Shown piece by piece: positions 1-11,800 of a stretch of 43,682 nt of DNA. Below the pieces are notes generated by a model, which was not told where the DNA came from, made no database searches, and saw only the letters and a program-made list of their open reading frames with translations. The position numbers and the translations under genes are program-made. The stretch lies in IMG/VR virus record IMGVR_UViG_3300025120_012241, positions 1 through 43,682 of that record; one strand, given 5' to 3'. The DNA is from a virus. Within the stretch, counting starts at the first letter, position 1; each line of letters opens with the position of its first letter.

Positions 1-1603
1 AGCCAAGGATCTGCGTAAGCTTTCCTAACTCTTCACCGCCTGATGTTTCGTCTTCTTCTATAATCCAACTTGGGATAGAATCTTTTATGCTTGCTTGGTT
101 TTCAAAGTCGTGGACGCTACCAGATGCGACCAATCTGTCAAGTGCTGAGACAACATCCGGGTGGCTTGCGTAGATAATCGGGTCTTTGAACTCTGATGTG
201 GCTGCGGAGGCAGAGACGATAGCAGAGCCAACAGTTCGGTGTGCAGTAGCCGTGGTGGCGCTGCTGGTATCAGTGCCGTAGTTCAAAATGGTACCGTTTG
301 TAATACGGCCAGAGTAATCCAAAACAGTAGCGTCAGTTGTTGCGTCCCCTGTAATGCCCTCGTTAAACTTAAAGTATACACCAAGTTCTGCGTTTGCTAT
401 TTCATTATTTGTGCCGCCACGAACTTGTGTCCAATAGTTTTGTTGTATTTCTTTTTCTGTTCTCTCGGCTTTCCAATATCTGAACTCGTCGTAACCACAG
501 CTAACAGTTTTTCCATAACCATCCATATCTGTGCCGACTGAGTTTCCTGATGGGTTTGTTAAGAGCGCGCCAATACGGCCGCGAAGGGCGCCTGTAACTT
601 CGTTTAGAGCAATTGAAGAGCCTGTTGTTGTGGTCAAGGTACCATTAATGTATGACTTGACAGTTAAGCCCTGAGATGATCCGGAACCAAAGGCAAAAGC
701 GAAGTGATTCCAAGTACTGTTGGTATCGTTAAAACTTGACAATGCAGTTGCATCATCGATGATTTTTAAATCTTGAACACCAACCGTTCCGGAGTATGCA
801 TTAAGGTAAACAGCATCCATAACGCCGGCGCCGCCGGAGGAGGAACCATAAATAGTCAAACGGCCGTACTGTGCAGAGCTTGATGGTTCGCCATTCCACA
901 AATCAAAGAATGCGATGCGGGAGCGAAGTGGGCCGATGACGGTGCTTCGGACGCCGGCGGTGTTTTTAGGTACACCCTGAAGCCAGAACTCGACAGTTGC
1001 ACCTTTACTTGGAAGATTATAGGCTAGATTACTTTCTCTTGAACCAACTCTGTCTAATGCAAGCGTACCGTCAGTTTGATAAATGTCCGTGTCGTAATAG
1101 TTGGAACCAGTAAACTGTAGGTGGAATGAGCCAGTTGTCATTCCGCCGGCTATGGCGTTTGGGCCACCATAAAAAGTAATGTGTGATTTAACTGTATTAT
1201 TGGGAAAGTTATTTACGCCGGATAAGAAAGCAGCGGCGCCGTTGTAGTCTATACGAAAAACACCATTCGTCCTAGGATACTCGTTCTCAAGGATATGGAG
1301 GTCAAGGTAGTTGGACTCGTTGTTGTAGCGAGTTATCTCTTCTTCGGAACCATCATACGGGTATTGAGTGGCAACTCTATGAAACGAATCCCTATAGTAC
1401 CGCTCGGCTGATCCATAAACAGCAAAGTTGGCTGGATCACTATAATCCACCTGTGGTATAAAACGATTAATCCTCTCGATCTGCTCTCTGACGTTATCCG
1501 CAGATTCAAGCTCGGGGACGTTCTTGACTACCTCTTCTTCTAGGTTAGTCGAGACGAGTATGTCGTTTGTTTTATTTGAATCAAATAGTTTTTTGATACT
1601 CAT
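1..1603 (-). CDS. LamG-like virion structural protein, C-terminus cut by the window edge
   Basis: The ATG at 1601-1603 opens a frame that stays open to position 1, so only the first 534 or so codons are visible. After a charged N-terminal helix-rich part (about residues 1-120, containing the stretch NVREQIERINRFIPQ), residues about 200-400 look like a concanavalin/LamG jelly roll. The signs are ATVEFWLQG, then WNHFAFAFGSG and VKSYINGTL, a pattern usual in tail-fibre and adhesin-type proteins. It lies directly downstream of the gp6-like and 630-residue structural genes, so a baseplate periphery or fibre role fits. The LamG fold is recognised by motif only. The total length is unknown, and a receptor or glycan-binding role is inference. 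Confidence 0.75.
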   Translation of the reverse strand, partial: MSIKKLFDSNKTNDILVSTNLEEEVVKNVPELESADNVREQIERINRFIPQVDYSDPANFAVYGSAERYYRDSFHRVATQYPYDGSEEEITRYNNESNYLDLHILENEYPRTNGVFRIDYNGAAAFLSGVNNFPNNTVKSHITFYGGPNAIAGGMTTGSFHLQFTGSNYYDTDIYQTDGTLALDRVGSRESNLAYNLPSKGATVEFWLQGVPKNTAGVRSTVIGPLRSRIAFFDLWNGEPSSSAQYGRLTIYGSSSGGAGVMDAVYLNAYSGTVGVQDLKIIDDATALSSFNDTNSTWNHFAFAFGSGSSQGLTVKSYINGTLTTTTGSSIALNEVTGALRGRIGALLTNPSGNSVGTDMDGYGKTVSCGYDEFRYWKAERTEKEIQQNYWTQVRGGTNNEIANAELGVYFKFNEGITGDATTDATVLDYSGRITNGTILNYGTDTSSATTATAHRTVGSAIVSASAATSEFKDPIIYASHPDVVSALDRLVASGSVHDFENQASIKDSIPSWIIEEDETSGGEELGKLTQILG

Positions 1604-1619
1604 ACTTTAACTACCTTAG

Positions 1620-3512
1620 TTATTCAACTCTAAATTTAAAGATTTCTGATTGCTCAACCCAACTCCCTATATCTTCGTTATAGAATGCTAGTTTTATACC
1701 GTTAACATATCCGGGCTCAAAAAGTGCCATATCTAAATCAAAATAGGATCCGGATGTGTCATATGAAAGGAAAGTATAATATGGTGTGCTTCCCGTTCCG
1801 TGTGGTATAATTTTTAGATCATCTATAACCCTGAAGACTTCGAAAGAGCCACTTTCAACAATTTCAACCTCTGGCGTGCTTACCGCCTTAGTGTAAATAG
1901 TTGGTGTCCAATCTTTTTGGCGACTGTAAACTCTAAAACGTGCAGTCTCTTCAGGACGATACTTTTCTCGCAAGTTTGTTATTGTAACCACATAATCGTT
2001 TGTGGGGGCATTGTACATGTTTGTAATGGTTTTGGGTTCGATTGTTCCTGTACCGTATTGGATGCCCGTTGAGGCATCGGCCGATGAGTTATCTAGTTTA
2101 AACCATATGTCATTGATCGTTGTAAGGGGGGTAGCAGCAGCCGTCATAGCAAATGAGGCCGAGTATATACCAGTAGAAACATGACCGCCTGTGACCGCAA
2201 ATAAACCTGTTGATAGAACGTGGGTGCCGTCTGCCACAAGTGAGATAGCTGATCCAGTGGGTGTGCCTGCTGAAGAGGAGAAGATGCTTACGCCTATATT
2301 ATCTGTTCCAATATCAGGTATATTACGAAGTCGTCCTCTAAAGTAGTTATAAAAGAAGATAGTATTTAGATTCTCAGGTCCAGTAGCTAAAGAACTGCTA
2401 TAATAAAAGTTTCCTCGGTCGTCCTCAATTGAAGAATCCCAGCGAGCCTCAATATTTGGTTGCTTATAGAAAAACTCTGTACCTCTTGCGAAGAATCTTT
2501 TTGTATAATATGATCTTGCAGCAGTGGAATAAGTGTTAGATAAAAATACACCGACCCCTTCGTCTTCTTTTTGTCCAAGATTAGAGGAGGATAGCCACTG
2601 TTCTACAAGCGGTGTAATGTCTAGTTCTATGTCTTCAGTGCCGTCATCGAAGGATGCGGAGAAAGAAGAAGATGTATCGGAGAAGTAATCGCCGCCTGTT
2701 GTAGCCCAAGCGCCGGATCCACCAGTAAAACCCACGGTAAAACTAACGCCGTTCATAACACCAGATGGTATTGCGCTGTTACCTGCCACTCCTCCTACAT
2801 TTTGTGTTAAGGTCATAAATCCACTGTCCGATAAAGCACCAGAAAGCGAAGTTATAGACATCTTAAGTGTGCCAGCCGTTATGGCAGCAGACAAAGCATT
2901 GTGAACTGATGTTATTGCTTTAGCTGCTGTGCCGTCAAGGCTGGTACCTATTAGTGTTGCGGTTGATTGTGTCTCGGTTTTGCTACTATCCGATGTAAAT
3001 GTAACGGACGTACCATCAGTATTTATAAGAGTAAAACTTTGGCCGTTGCCGCTTAAATTTTGATCAACTTGGAAGCGCATTGTGGCAGCGACTTGATTTG
3101 TTTGACTATTTACCCAGTTGGAAGCACCAATGTCTTTGTAACCTTCCATATCAAGGCCTGTACCCTCATTCCAAGAGCCTGAAATGGCTGAGACATCCAT
3201 TGTGTATGATTTAGGAAGAGTCTGGCTGTGGGGTGCGTTGTAGAGTCTTAAAAAGAAGTTTACATTACCACTAACAGGAATAACTCCTGCATCTCTGTCT
3301 GCTTTAATAGAATCGGTTGATGCAGTGCAGTCAAATTTAATCAGTACTCTAGCCTCCTCCGTAGAAGTGGAGTTTGCTTGGCCATAAATTGAAAACACCT
3401 CCAGAATATCAGAGGCCCCCATGTTGGACCCAGTAGCTCGGGTAACTAAATTCTCTTTGAAAGCGTTTGATATAGTATTATCTTTTTTAGCGTAGTATCT
3501 TTTAATACCCAT
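1620..3512 (-). CDS. Large virion structural protein, baseplate region, DNRLRE-like N-terminus
   Basis: 630 residues. The ATG overlaps the gp6-like stop by one base, and AAAGGAA lies a few bases upstream as ribosome binding site. Residues about 50-160 hold a beta-rich segment of the form VLIKFD then a W-N-E-G loop (GSWNEGTGLDMEGYKDIG), resembling the DNRLRE family of beta-sandwich stalk domains. The middle is rich in Gly, Ser and Thr, and the C-terminal third returns to beta-rich sequence. No enzyme motif is visible. Position immediately after gp6 matches where T4 places gp7 and gp8, but I see no convincing similarity to either. Structural role: likely. Exact part of the virion: unknown. Confidence 0.7.
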   Translation of the reverse strand: MGIKRYYAKKDNTISNAFKENLVTRATGSNMGASDILEVFSIYGQANSTSTEEARVLIKFDCTASTDSIKADRDAGVIPVSGNVNFFLRLYNAPHSQTLPKSYTMDVSAISGSWNEGTGLDMEGYKDIGASNWVNSQTNQVAATMRFQVDQNLSGNGQSFTLINTDGTSVTFTSDSSKTETQSTATLIGTSLDGTAAKAITSVHNALSAAITAGTLKMSITSLSGALSDSGFMTLTQNVGGVAGNSAIPSGVMNGVSFTVGFTGGSGAWATTGGDYFSDTSSSFSASFDDGTEDIELDITPLVEQWLSSSNLGQKEDEGVGVFLSNTYSTAARSYYTKRFFARGTEFFYKQPNIEARWDSSIEDDRGNFYYSSSLATGPENLNTIFFYNYFRGRLRNIPDIGTDNIGVSIFSSSAGTPTGSAISLVADGTHVLSTGLFAVTGGHVSTGIYSASFAMTAAATPLTTINDIWFKLDNSSADASTGIQYGTGTIEPKTITNMYNAPTNDYVVTITNLREKYRPEETARFRVYSRQKDWTPTIYTKAVSTPEVEIVESGSFEVFRVIDDLKIIPHGTGSTPYYTFLSYDTSGSYFDLDMALFEPGYVNGIKLAFYNEDIGSWVEQSEIFKFRVE

Positions 3513-5308
3513 TATCTTACGGTTCCTTTAATATCTATTCTTGGGAACTTGATCTCAATTATTACATTGTCTGGGACTGATAAGTACCTGCCATCGAGGG
3601 ACATATATTGATCAATGTTAAGGGCTGAGGATGAGTAGTTTCCTCCAGACTTACTGACAAGCTTCACTCTGGATGTATCCACCACGCCGCGCACCTTGTT
3701 GAGTTCTGTATATACATCGGTAATATAAAACCTTTCTCCTATAAACATCGGAGATGAGTATTTTCTTCTAAGTGCTTGTATACAAGAATCTAACACTTCG
3801 TATTTGTTTATTTCTTCGCTTGATACAACCTCAAAATCGATAGCTATATTAACTATCTTAGCATCCAGAATATCTACCGTATCATTGATCATGCGATATC
3901 TGTTTAAGTGAACTTTTAAGTTTTCCTTGATAGCATTGTTTGTAGTAGCCATTTTACCAAATGAGTTCTCAGAGATAACATAAATGTTTAGATTTCGTTT
4001 CAATGAATCTTGGTCTCTGACAACTCTTGCGCGTTTGACGGAACCAAACTTGCCGGGCATCATATAAACAAGAGCTTCGTAGTCTTGCGAAGTAACAGCC
4101 CTGTTTTGACTAGAAAAAGCCATCATAGCTTCTTGTCGAACTTCTTCGCGTGATGGGATTGCTGTTGAGCCAACTAGAGGCTCTTCATTTGAACACTCTA
4201 TACTAGCAACAACATCCCTTGCTGCTGCTGTATTTGCTATAGTTGGGTCGTTAAACTCAAAAATAGGATTAGCTACTGCCGTGATTGATCCAATAGCTGC
4301 GTTAGCATTTGAAGCAGTATTTTCTCTGAACCTTATTGTTAGAGTTGTGTTTGCTGGTCCTATGCCCAACTTGTCATTTCCAACCAGATTAGATGGATCA
4401 AAGGATACATCAGTAGTATAGTCTTTCGCGGCCCTTTGCAAGACTACATTTGCCGGGTCGGCGATTGTCTGTGAAGCTGTTTCAGAATCAGAGCCGTGGC
4501 CAAAAGTTAATGTAACTCCATTAATATCTCTTTCAACTGTAAATCGGCGCGCAGCAACAAATGGTCTCATAAGTGATGGAGCATTTTGTCTTGTATTTTC
4601 ATCTCTATTGGGAACAGCCTTGTATACAACATCTTGTGTTAAGTATTCAACTTCAAAATATTCGTGACCTTGTGAATCAAATACACTGGTTATTTCTACT
4701 AGGTTCGCGTTGTTTATACGAACCGTCTTAAACTTTTGGAACGCACCTACAATCTCAGTAGTTTGGCCAAATATGCCTGATATTACCTGCCCTTCGGCCT
4801 TAACAGCATAACTTGTGGGTACGCCTGTTGTAGTATCGGTCTGCGCGGCTACTACTTCATTTGATGGGTCATCAAAACGAACATCATCTGTCAAAATAAA
4901 AGAGGCGCCAGAATCAGACTTAACCACGGTATTTGCTTTTAATATTGGCATATGGGTTGTTCTTGGGCCGAGACCGACTGATGTGGCCGGAACTATTGCA
5001 TAAAAAGAAACCATACCAGAAGTTGTTTTGGCTCCGGTATATTTGTATCCCATCTGCTTGGCTATTCGAAGAATATTTTTAAAGTCAACGGCCGTATCAA
5101 TAAAAGACTCGTTAACCTGATAGTCAAGATAGAATGACATAATGTCGCCGACATAAGCGACCGTATCAAGCATTAAAGAGCCAAAGGAGGCCTCGCTGAA
5201 ATCTTTAAACGTGTCGGGGTAATATCTCTTTGTATAGTTTATGAGATCTTCCCTAATGGAATCAAAATCTCTGCTAGTATAATCTATGGGTACATTTCTT
5301 CTGGCCAT
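3512..5308 (-). CDS. gp6: Baseplate wedge protein, gp6-like (baseplate J family)
   Basis: 598 residues. The N-terminus (IDYTSRDFDSIREDLINY, then FGSLMLDTVAYVGDIMSFYLD) is the typical opening of T4 gp6 and baseplate J proteins, which form the inner ring of the baseplate wedge and join neighbouring wedges. The region around residues 385-470 (EEVRQEAMMAFSSQNRAVTSQDYEALV) is the second hallmark of this family. The length is close to that of T4 gp6. The start ATG has GAGGGAG about 10 nt upstream and an ACTATTTA motif 19 nt upstream, possibly a late promoter. The gene lies downstream of the gp25-like gene, its usual structural partner in the wedge. Confidence 0.93.
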   Translation of the reverse strand: MARRNVPIDYTSRDFDSIREDLINYTKRYYPDTFKDFSEASFGSLMLDTVAYVGDIMSFYLDYQVNESFIDTAVDFKNILRIAKQMGYKYTGAKTTSGMVSFYAIVPATSVGLGPRTTHMPILKANTVVKSDSGASFILTDDVRFDDPSNEVVAAQTDTTTGVPTSYAVKAEGQVISGIFGQTTEIVGAFQKFKTVRINNANLVEITSVFDSQGHEYFEVEYLTQDVVYKAVPNRDENTRQNAPSLMRPFVAARRFTVERDINGVTLTFGHGSDSETASQTIADPANVVLQRAAKDYTTDVSFDPSNLVGNDKLGIGPANTTLTIRFRENTASNANAAIGSITAVANPIFEFNDPTIANTAAARDVVASIECSNEEPLVGSTAIPSREEVRQEAMMAFSSQNRAVTSQDYEALVYMMPGKFGSVKRARVVRDQDSLKRNLNIYVISENSFGKMATTNNAIKENLKVHLNRYRMINDTVDILDAKIVNIAIDFEVVSSEEINKYEVLDSCIQALRRKYSSPMFIGERFYITDVYTELNKVRGVVDTSRVKLVSKSGGNYSSSALNIDQYMSLDGRYLSVPDNVIIEIKFPRIDIKGTVR

Positions 5309-5326
5309 CTAATGTTTCTCCCTCTT

Positions 5327-5334
5327 TAAATAGT
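5327..5334 (-). promoter_or_regulatory. Candidate late promoter element ACTATTTA upstream of gp6
   Basis: The minus strand reads ACTATTTA, 19 nt before the gp6-like start and just ahead of the GAGGGAG ribosome binding site. It is one of eight matches to ACTAYTTA (one with A for the second T) placed before genes in this window. A late-promoter role is inferred from position and from the presence of a gp55-like sigma factor. Confidence 0.5.
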
Positions 5335-5361
5335 ATTCAAACAAACATTTAAACACATAGA

Positions 5362-5811
5362 TTAATAGCCGCCGCCAGATCCACCAGAACCGCCACTAGT
5401 AGATGTGGAGGCTCCGGAGCCCGCATCGATGGTCAATTCTGAAACAACGTTTGCGGCTGGTATCGAGTATTTTATTCTTATGACTAAGCCGTTGTCGTCT
5501 GTCTCACCGACTATTGCGGTTTGTGGTTTATACAATTCAAGACTCACTAACTCAATATATGGCAAGTATTTTTCAACTTGAACTTGGATTCTGTTTCTGA
5601 TTCTTTCTCTTGTATCGTTATTATTTGGTTCAAAGAGGAAGTTTCTGATGCCAACTCCAAACTCTGGGATCATTATTCTCTCGCCGGGGGAGGTTAATAT
5701 GACCATTTTTAAGTTTTGCGATGCCATATCAGTTAAATTTTTATGTAATGTATATGGTCCATCCACCGTATCTACTGTAAGTGGTAGAGCTATTGCTAAA
5801 CCTTGAGCCAT
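5362..5811 (-). CDS. gp25: Baseplate wedge protein, gp25-like
   Basis: 149 residues. The family signature sits at residues 38-62: SPGERIMIPEFGVGIRNFLF, matching the conserved 'R-M-P-x-F-G' motif of gp25 and of the related wedge proteins in contractile tails and type VI secretion. These proteins are small and bind gp6 in the wedge core. The C-terminal 20 residues form a Gly/Ser-rich tail (STSGGSGGSGGGY) that is unusual for the family and may be a flexible linker. The start has GTGGAGG upstream and follows the stop of the giant structural gene by 27 nt. Confidence 0.92.
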   Translation of the reverse strand: MAQGLAIALPLTVDTVDGPYTLHKNLTDMASQNLKMVILTSPGERIMIPEFGVGIRNFLFEPNNNDTRERIRNRIQVQVEKYLPYIELVSLELYKPQTAIVGETDDNGLVIRIKYSIPAANVVSELTIDAGSGASTSTSGGSGGSGGGY

Positions 5812-5831
5812 TATTTATTCCTCCACATTAA

Positions 5832-5839
5832 TATATAGT
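5832..5839 (-). promoter_or_regulatory. Candidate late promoter element (variant ACTATATA) upstream of gp25
   Basis: The minus strand reads AACTATATATTAATG, 21 nt before the gp25-like start, overlapping the stop codon of the upstream giant gene. It differs from ACTATTTA at one position but shares the flanking ATTAATG seen at the 39646 site. Function is inferred. Confidence 0.4.
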
Positions 5840-8800
5840 TAGTCGCACAAGTCGCCGTCATCGTTATATGGATTACCTGTAACTCTAAGGCCCCTTTCCC
5901 ACCAACGAAGCCCATCTTCAAAGTTAACCTTTGGTCGGATTGAGTTTCTTAAAGAATCGGCACTATTCTTTGGATCCCTATCGGAAGACATATCAAAATC
6001 AAGAGCTTGTGCTGCTTCATAGAAACTTTCGAATACTCTTCTTGCAGCCTGACGGGACCTTTGAAAAGCTTTCTGTGGGCTATGGTTCCACTTTCTAAAT
6101 TTCTTGTGAGGTTTTCCGCCCGGATATTCCCATACGTCCCCACCTTCGTTTGGATAGCCGGTGTTGCCTATTGATGATGTAAAACCCATTGTTGAGTACA
6201 TCGCGATCAAAGAAATAAAACGAGGCAACGGGAAAATATATTTAAACATTGTTCGGAACTCAGGAGTTTTTTGCATCTCAGGAATCAAACAATAAACATC
6301 ATAAGAATCAGCCTTAAACAAATCGTATTTTTGATCTGGTATTGGAAGCTCTCCGGATGCAACAGGTATAAGGTATCTGGTTTCTCCTGCGCGATCGACG
6401 ACATTAAATGCCTTATTTTCTCTGGAAACAGACTCTGGTATTGTGTTCATGACCTCTTCAAATGCGGCGTTGTCCTCCTTAGCAACAAGGTAGCTTAGTC
6501 GCAGTCCAAAACTCCATCCTTCCCACAAGTCAGATATATTACCCTCTATTCCTCTAGAGGCCACATTTTTAACATATGCTTCCCAGTCATCTATATTTAC
6601 AATGTCGTAAAGATTTGAAGATCTATCCACGTCAGATCCGGGGGCTTCTTTTTCTTGTATTCTAATATATTTTTCCAGCACAAATGGCCAGTAATTATTT
6701 GTAACAAAGCTCACCGAATCATTAGATCCTCGCCGGACCGGACCAGCCTCTATCACATAATCGGTTGGATCATTTACATCGCCCATAACATTATAAGGAC
6801 CCTCGGCATCTACAGCACCACGAACCCAATCAGGACTAAGAGCCATGAGATTATTAACATTATTGACCACTGGCGGGATTGCATTTGACAGCTTATCCCT
6901 TAAAAATGTAAATTCTTCTCTAACGTACCTTCTTAAGAACAGGAGCGCGTCTTTTTCGGTGCGGCCAACAAAATCTTTAAATGCCCTGTCTTTTGCATTT
7001 TTAGCAACTCCCTTATTAAACCTGTTACTTCCTGCGCCAATACCAACCGCAGAGGCAGCAGCGGAAGTAGAGAAAAATCCATCAAAAATACCTTTGCCTT
7101 TGATGGCAGCATCTGATAAACACTCAAGTTCTCCGTCGAACTCATCATAATAAGCCATTATTTCATTCGCTATCCTATCAAAAGCAGCGTTTTCTTCATC
7201 AGTTAAGTCTTCAGCAGTTAATATTCCAGCGTCTAGTTTTCTTTTAGTGTTGTTAACCGCTTGCTCTAAGAACCTGTAGTAGTAAGTATTGTCTGCTGCA
7301 CCTGTTCTCTTGGCACCATCAACGACAAGACCTTGCTTCATTCTTTCAACAACAAACGTCAACATTAGGTCATCATAGTTATCTTTTGTTAATGCGAATG
7401 CTGTGAAGACTGGTATCGTTCTTAAGAACACGTCCAAAGTGTATATTCTTATGATTGCCCTCATGGAGGCTTCAAGGTTGGCAGCGTCAAAAGAACTAAG
7501 AATCTTATCGTATGGCGCTTCTTGAGAACAGAGCGGATCATTTTGTAATCTTGGATCTGCTGTTAGCTCAGATTCTAGCGAACTTATGAGATCTGACAAA
7601 TCCTCTAAGTTATATATGGCTTTAGATTCTGGTTCGCAGCCTGATACTTCAGGAACTAGTGTGTCGCATAAGTCTAACCAGCCTTTGAATCTTCTCTCCT
7701 TTACATAAAACGGAGGAGGAACTAAATCAGGGTTTGCCTGAGCCCTTGGGCCACCAAACTTTAATGGATCAAGTTCAATAATCCTAGCCTGTCGATCTGG
7801 GTTGTACCCAAACTGGAAAGCTCTGGAGATATTGTCAAGGCTCATCTTCTCCGAGATTTTCTTTTCTATTTTACTAAGATCGTCATCGTCTCTGCTCTTG
7901 TATCCGTCATTTGGGTTCCCAGTTGATACAAGTGTGGAGATTCTTTCTATGAATCCTGTTGAGAGTTGATCAAATAGATTTAATCTTTTTATCGGGTCTG
8001 GGAAATCCAGCGGGTCAAAGAGATCTTCTTTTTTAGCAAAATAGTTTCTAAATGCCCCTCTGTCCATAACTCTAACTGCTGTGCGTTGGTCCTCCGAAAT
8101 GTCAGTTAGCTGACTTCTAAAGAAGTTATATAATGCCTCAGTCTCAAAAGAATCACCCAGTGGATCCGCAGTTGGCCTTGTTAACGGTTCACCCGGTGTT
8201 GCTTCGGTCAAACCATCTAAGAAATCAGCTATGTCGCCCGGTGGGTTGGACACAACTTCAAATTCATATCTAGGGAAAGAATAACCCGAGGCGCCCGGTT
8301 GGTAAATTGATGTTGTTAGTTGTTGATTACCAAGTTGGCGTAACTCCTTCTTAGTCTTGCCAGAAGGTTTGCCAGTTTTGTATGTTTCGGTAACTTTAAC
8401 TTTGTATCTGTTATCATCAATTATACGCTGTGTTTCCTGATCAAACAAGTTGTAATCGTACTCAATAGTAAACTGATATGGCGACTGATTATCTTCAGGA
8501 TCTGTTGGGTATGCTCCGTATTTTAATACAACATCAGCAGAGGATGTGTCCGGGAGAGGTAGTAACTTATGTTTCCCGCCATATTCATCAAGGAATAGTT
8601 TGCCTTTTGTTCCTGACCGTGAGGGGACTCCTTTTTCGCCCGGTTTACCGACACCACCTAAAACTTGCTTACCTAACAAGACCTCTCGGGCCAAGTCGGC
8701 AGCCGAGTTTTTAGGATTCACCTTTCTAGCTAGTTTGAGGCCTCCGGCGGTATCTTCATCACCAGCAAACTCCTCGAAGAATATCTTTTTAGCAATACCC

Positions 8801-11800
8801 GAACGAAGATCTTGAGCGAGAACAGACCTCTTAGATTGAGATCTATCTTCAATATCATTCTCTCTAATCCAAGCTTCGATATATTTGCTACGCTCATCAA
8901 TGCGTTTTTCATTAACTCTTTGAACTCTTTCAAATTCCTCTATAGCTGATGCCATGTTAGGAAAGCCCGGAGGTTTAGTTGTGGTGCTAAACGTCATGTT
9001 TTTGTGCATACTTTTAAACTTCTTGGAAAGATGGGCCGCGACGGTTGGAGGATAGCCACCATTAGAATATCCAGCGCCGAAAGATTGCCTTCCAGACTTG
9101 CCACCTTCCGGACCATCCAGTACTTCACCAAATACATTTATAGGCTTGTTTGCGTTACCATCAACCTTACCCTCTTGGGGTTTCATAATCGCATTATCAC
9201 AATGATAATCAAAGAAACCAAAATCTGCTGCCAGCGGGGCACCAAGATGCTCAACATACCAGTTATGCTGTTTATAGGGACGGCCTAAAGTATCAGATAA
9301 GACAGCATTTAAGAAGCCACCTTGGCCTGTGCCTTTATTAATATTACCCCACAAGTCTCTTAGGTGAGCTTTTTCAATGGTTTCCATCATTGATTTAGAA
9401 ATATTATTGTTAAGAGCCTTTTGAAGTGGATGTTCTGTTGGGAAGAAACCTGCGGCTGGGCAGTCCTCGTCGGAACTCATTGGTGGTGTGTTTCCAAACG
9501 GCCCATTTTGCATCACATCGGCTAGATCTGCCAAATCCATTAGAGCCTTGTCTTTAAGGTCATCAAGAATATCTCTACACTCTTCTTTAGTAAGTCCCTT
9601 TTGTTGCAAGAGGTCACACCTGAACTCTTCAATCTTGTCAGCAGTACCGGGAGCACAAGGATAAACGTCTAAGTCGCTAGCGTTTGGCAGCAAGTTATCA
9701 CATAACTCATTTAAGTTGGGGATAAATGGCGCGAGTGACCTAAAGAAATCTCTGAACGCGTTGGGATCTGAGAATATATCCCTAATACACTCCGAGTCTG
9801 ATGTTTGTGCAAGCTCCATTGCCATCTTCATTGTTTCGTCGCTTGGGTTGCCCCTTAACAGTTGACATATTTGACCTTGTGTCAGCATCAGAGAGATATC
9901 ATCAATAAAGTCTCCCATTTCATCATTTGTTAGACGCTCAAGGCAGTCTTGATCTGGGTCACCCAATGCATCAAACAAATTTTTGATTGTTTCATTCATA
10001 TCCTCTTGGGACGCGTCAGGACAAAGATTATCTTTTAGCAAGTCCCTAAAGTGATTGTTTCCGTTAGTGAGGTCGAGCAAGTTAGCGCCGAGGAGTGCTA
10101 AAGCATCACAAGCAAGAGAAAAGATCTTTTCTAAAATTAATTTAACTACTTGCATCGCGATAGCTACAGCAGTCTCAATAATGGCTTCTTTTAAAGCTTT
10201 TAAAAGTATCGCAAAAAGGTCAGGGATATTGAGTATGCCAAATTCTGGGAACGTCATGTCAGAATCCCATGCACAGAAATCAAATTCTACGGTGCTCAAG
10301 AACGAATCCAGTTTTGGCTCACTATAAATAAGTGGAGTTTGCCTACAAGCCACCCTCTTAAGTATTTGTGATATGATTGGAGCGCCGGGAAGTTGATTTG
10401 CAGCCTCTAGTAATTCTTCGGCGCCAAGAGCATCAAACATGGACTGCTTAAGTGCGTCATAAGCTTCCTTTTGAACACCGCCCAAAGCTCTGCCATATGT
10501 GCCACCTGAGCCCTTCTGACTATTTGGCTTGGCTGGTTTATCGGCATCTTCTCTTGCTTTTTGTCTAGCTTCCTTAACAGCCTCCGAGCCTCCTTCTTCA
10601 CGAGCAAACTTTTTCTGTTCGGCGTTTAGTGGACTAACTGAGAAACCTGCACCTGTGTAGTTTCCGGGCTGGTAGTCAGTATCCCAAGGTGCTGGCATAT
10701 CACCAAAGTTATTTCGCATGGAATCAACAACTTTCTGTTGAGCCTCTGGTGAAAGGCCCAAGAAAGATCTTGTTAATGCGGCGTCTTCCATAGAGTTGAA
10801 AGCCGCTTCCGCAAGTAGTTTTGTCGCGTCGTCACCAACTATACCTTGTGCAACACAATCAATAGCTCTCATTGTCAAAGCGATCCAACCACAATGACCA
10901 AGCCTATCATTTAGTCTAACAAAAAACTTTTCTTGCACATCTTCTGGAGCATTTGATTCTTTCGCGGCCTTCAAGGAGCCATGTTCTTTAATCTCTACTG
11001 CCTGTTGTTGGGGACTAAGTTCTCCCCAAGCAGTGTTTGCTGGGAACATCTCCTGTATAACAATGTCTAGGTATGGATCATCTGCTCGTAATTCATTGCG
11101 AAGTTGTGCTAGAACTCGCTTACTCTGTGCCGTAAACACATTATCAAATTCTTGTAATACATTTAAATCATCTTGAAGTTGGTCGCGAGTCTTACAGCTA
11201 AACTCACCTAATTTTGCCAAGAACAGATCATCAAAACCGTCAAGAACACCAGTCACATCATTGAAAAAATCATCTACTCTTTCATCTGCAAAATTTGAGT
11301 TAATCAAACAACCCAACATAGTTGGATCATTAAACATTGTATTTGAGTTGATACCATTCTGTATTTCAAGAGGGGGATATGTAAATTTGGTTGTAACCTC
11401 AAGCCAAGGCATTGGTGTTCGTGCGGTTAATGCGATATCTAACTCTGGTAATGCGCCAATATAATATAACGTTCTAGAGCGACCAAGTGGAGACTTTTTA
11501 GTATATTTCTCATATAGGTTTTTAAATTTACCTCGGGGGCCAACTTTAACAACAGGGCAACCCGGTAGATTAACGTGTATTTGTCGAATAGAGTATTTTT
11601 CATTTTCAAACTTAAACTTAATAAGTATTTTTTCCGGTCTTTTCCCCGGTTTGAATGGATCCAAAGAAAAGCCAAGATCTTCCATTAATTTATCAAGTTC
11701 ATGTTTAAATGTAATAAGTTTATCACCCTCAGAAGCTAAACTAAAGGCGCTTGTTCTACCACTATCAGCCTCGACAAGCTTACCACCTTCAAACCCTCGC

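Noticed and set aside
239-541. Plus-strand open frame opposite the LamG-like gene, and many similar plus-strand frames of 60-150 residues across the window
   Set aside because: They lie antisense to clear minus-strand genes, show no ribosome binding sites or recognisable domains, and have compositions typical of shadow frames.
1894-1901. ACTATTTA as a promoter in the 630-residue structural gene
   Set aside because: It is in-frame coding sequence with no start nearby, and is counted as background for the motif.
5362-5420. Gly/Ser-rich codon repeat at the end of the gp25-like gene as a nucleotide repeat element
   Set aside because: The repetition is simply the coding of a GSGG tail and is not repeated elsewhere.
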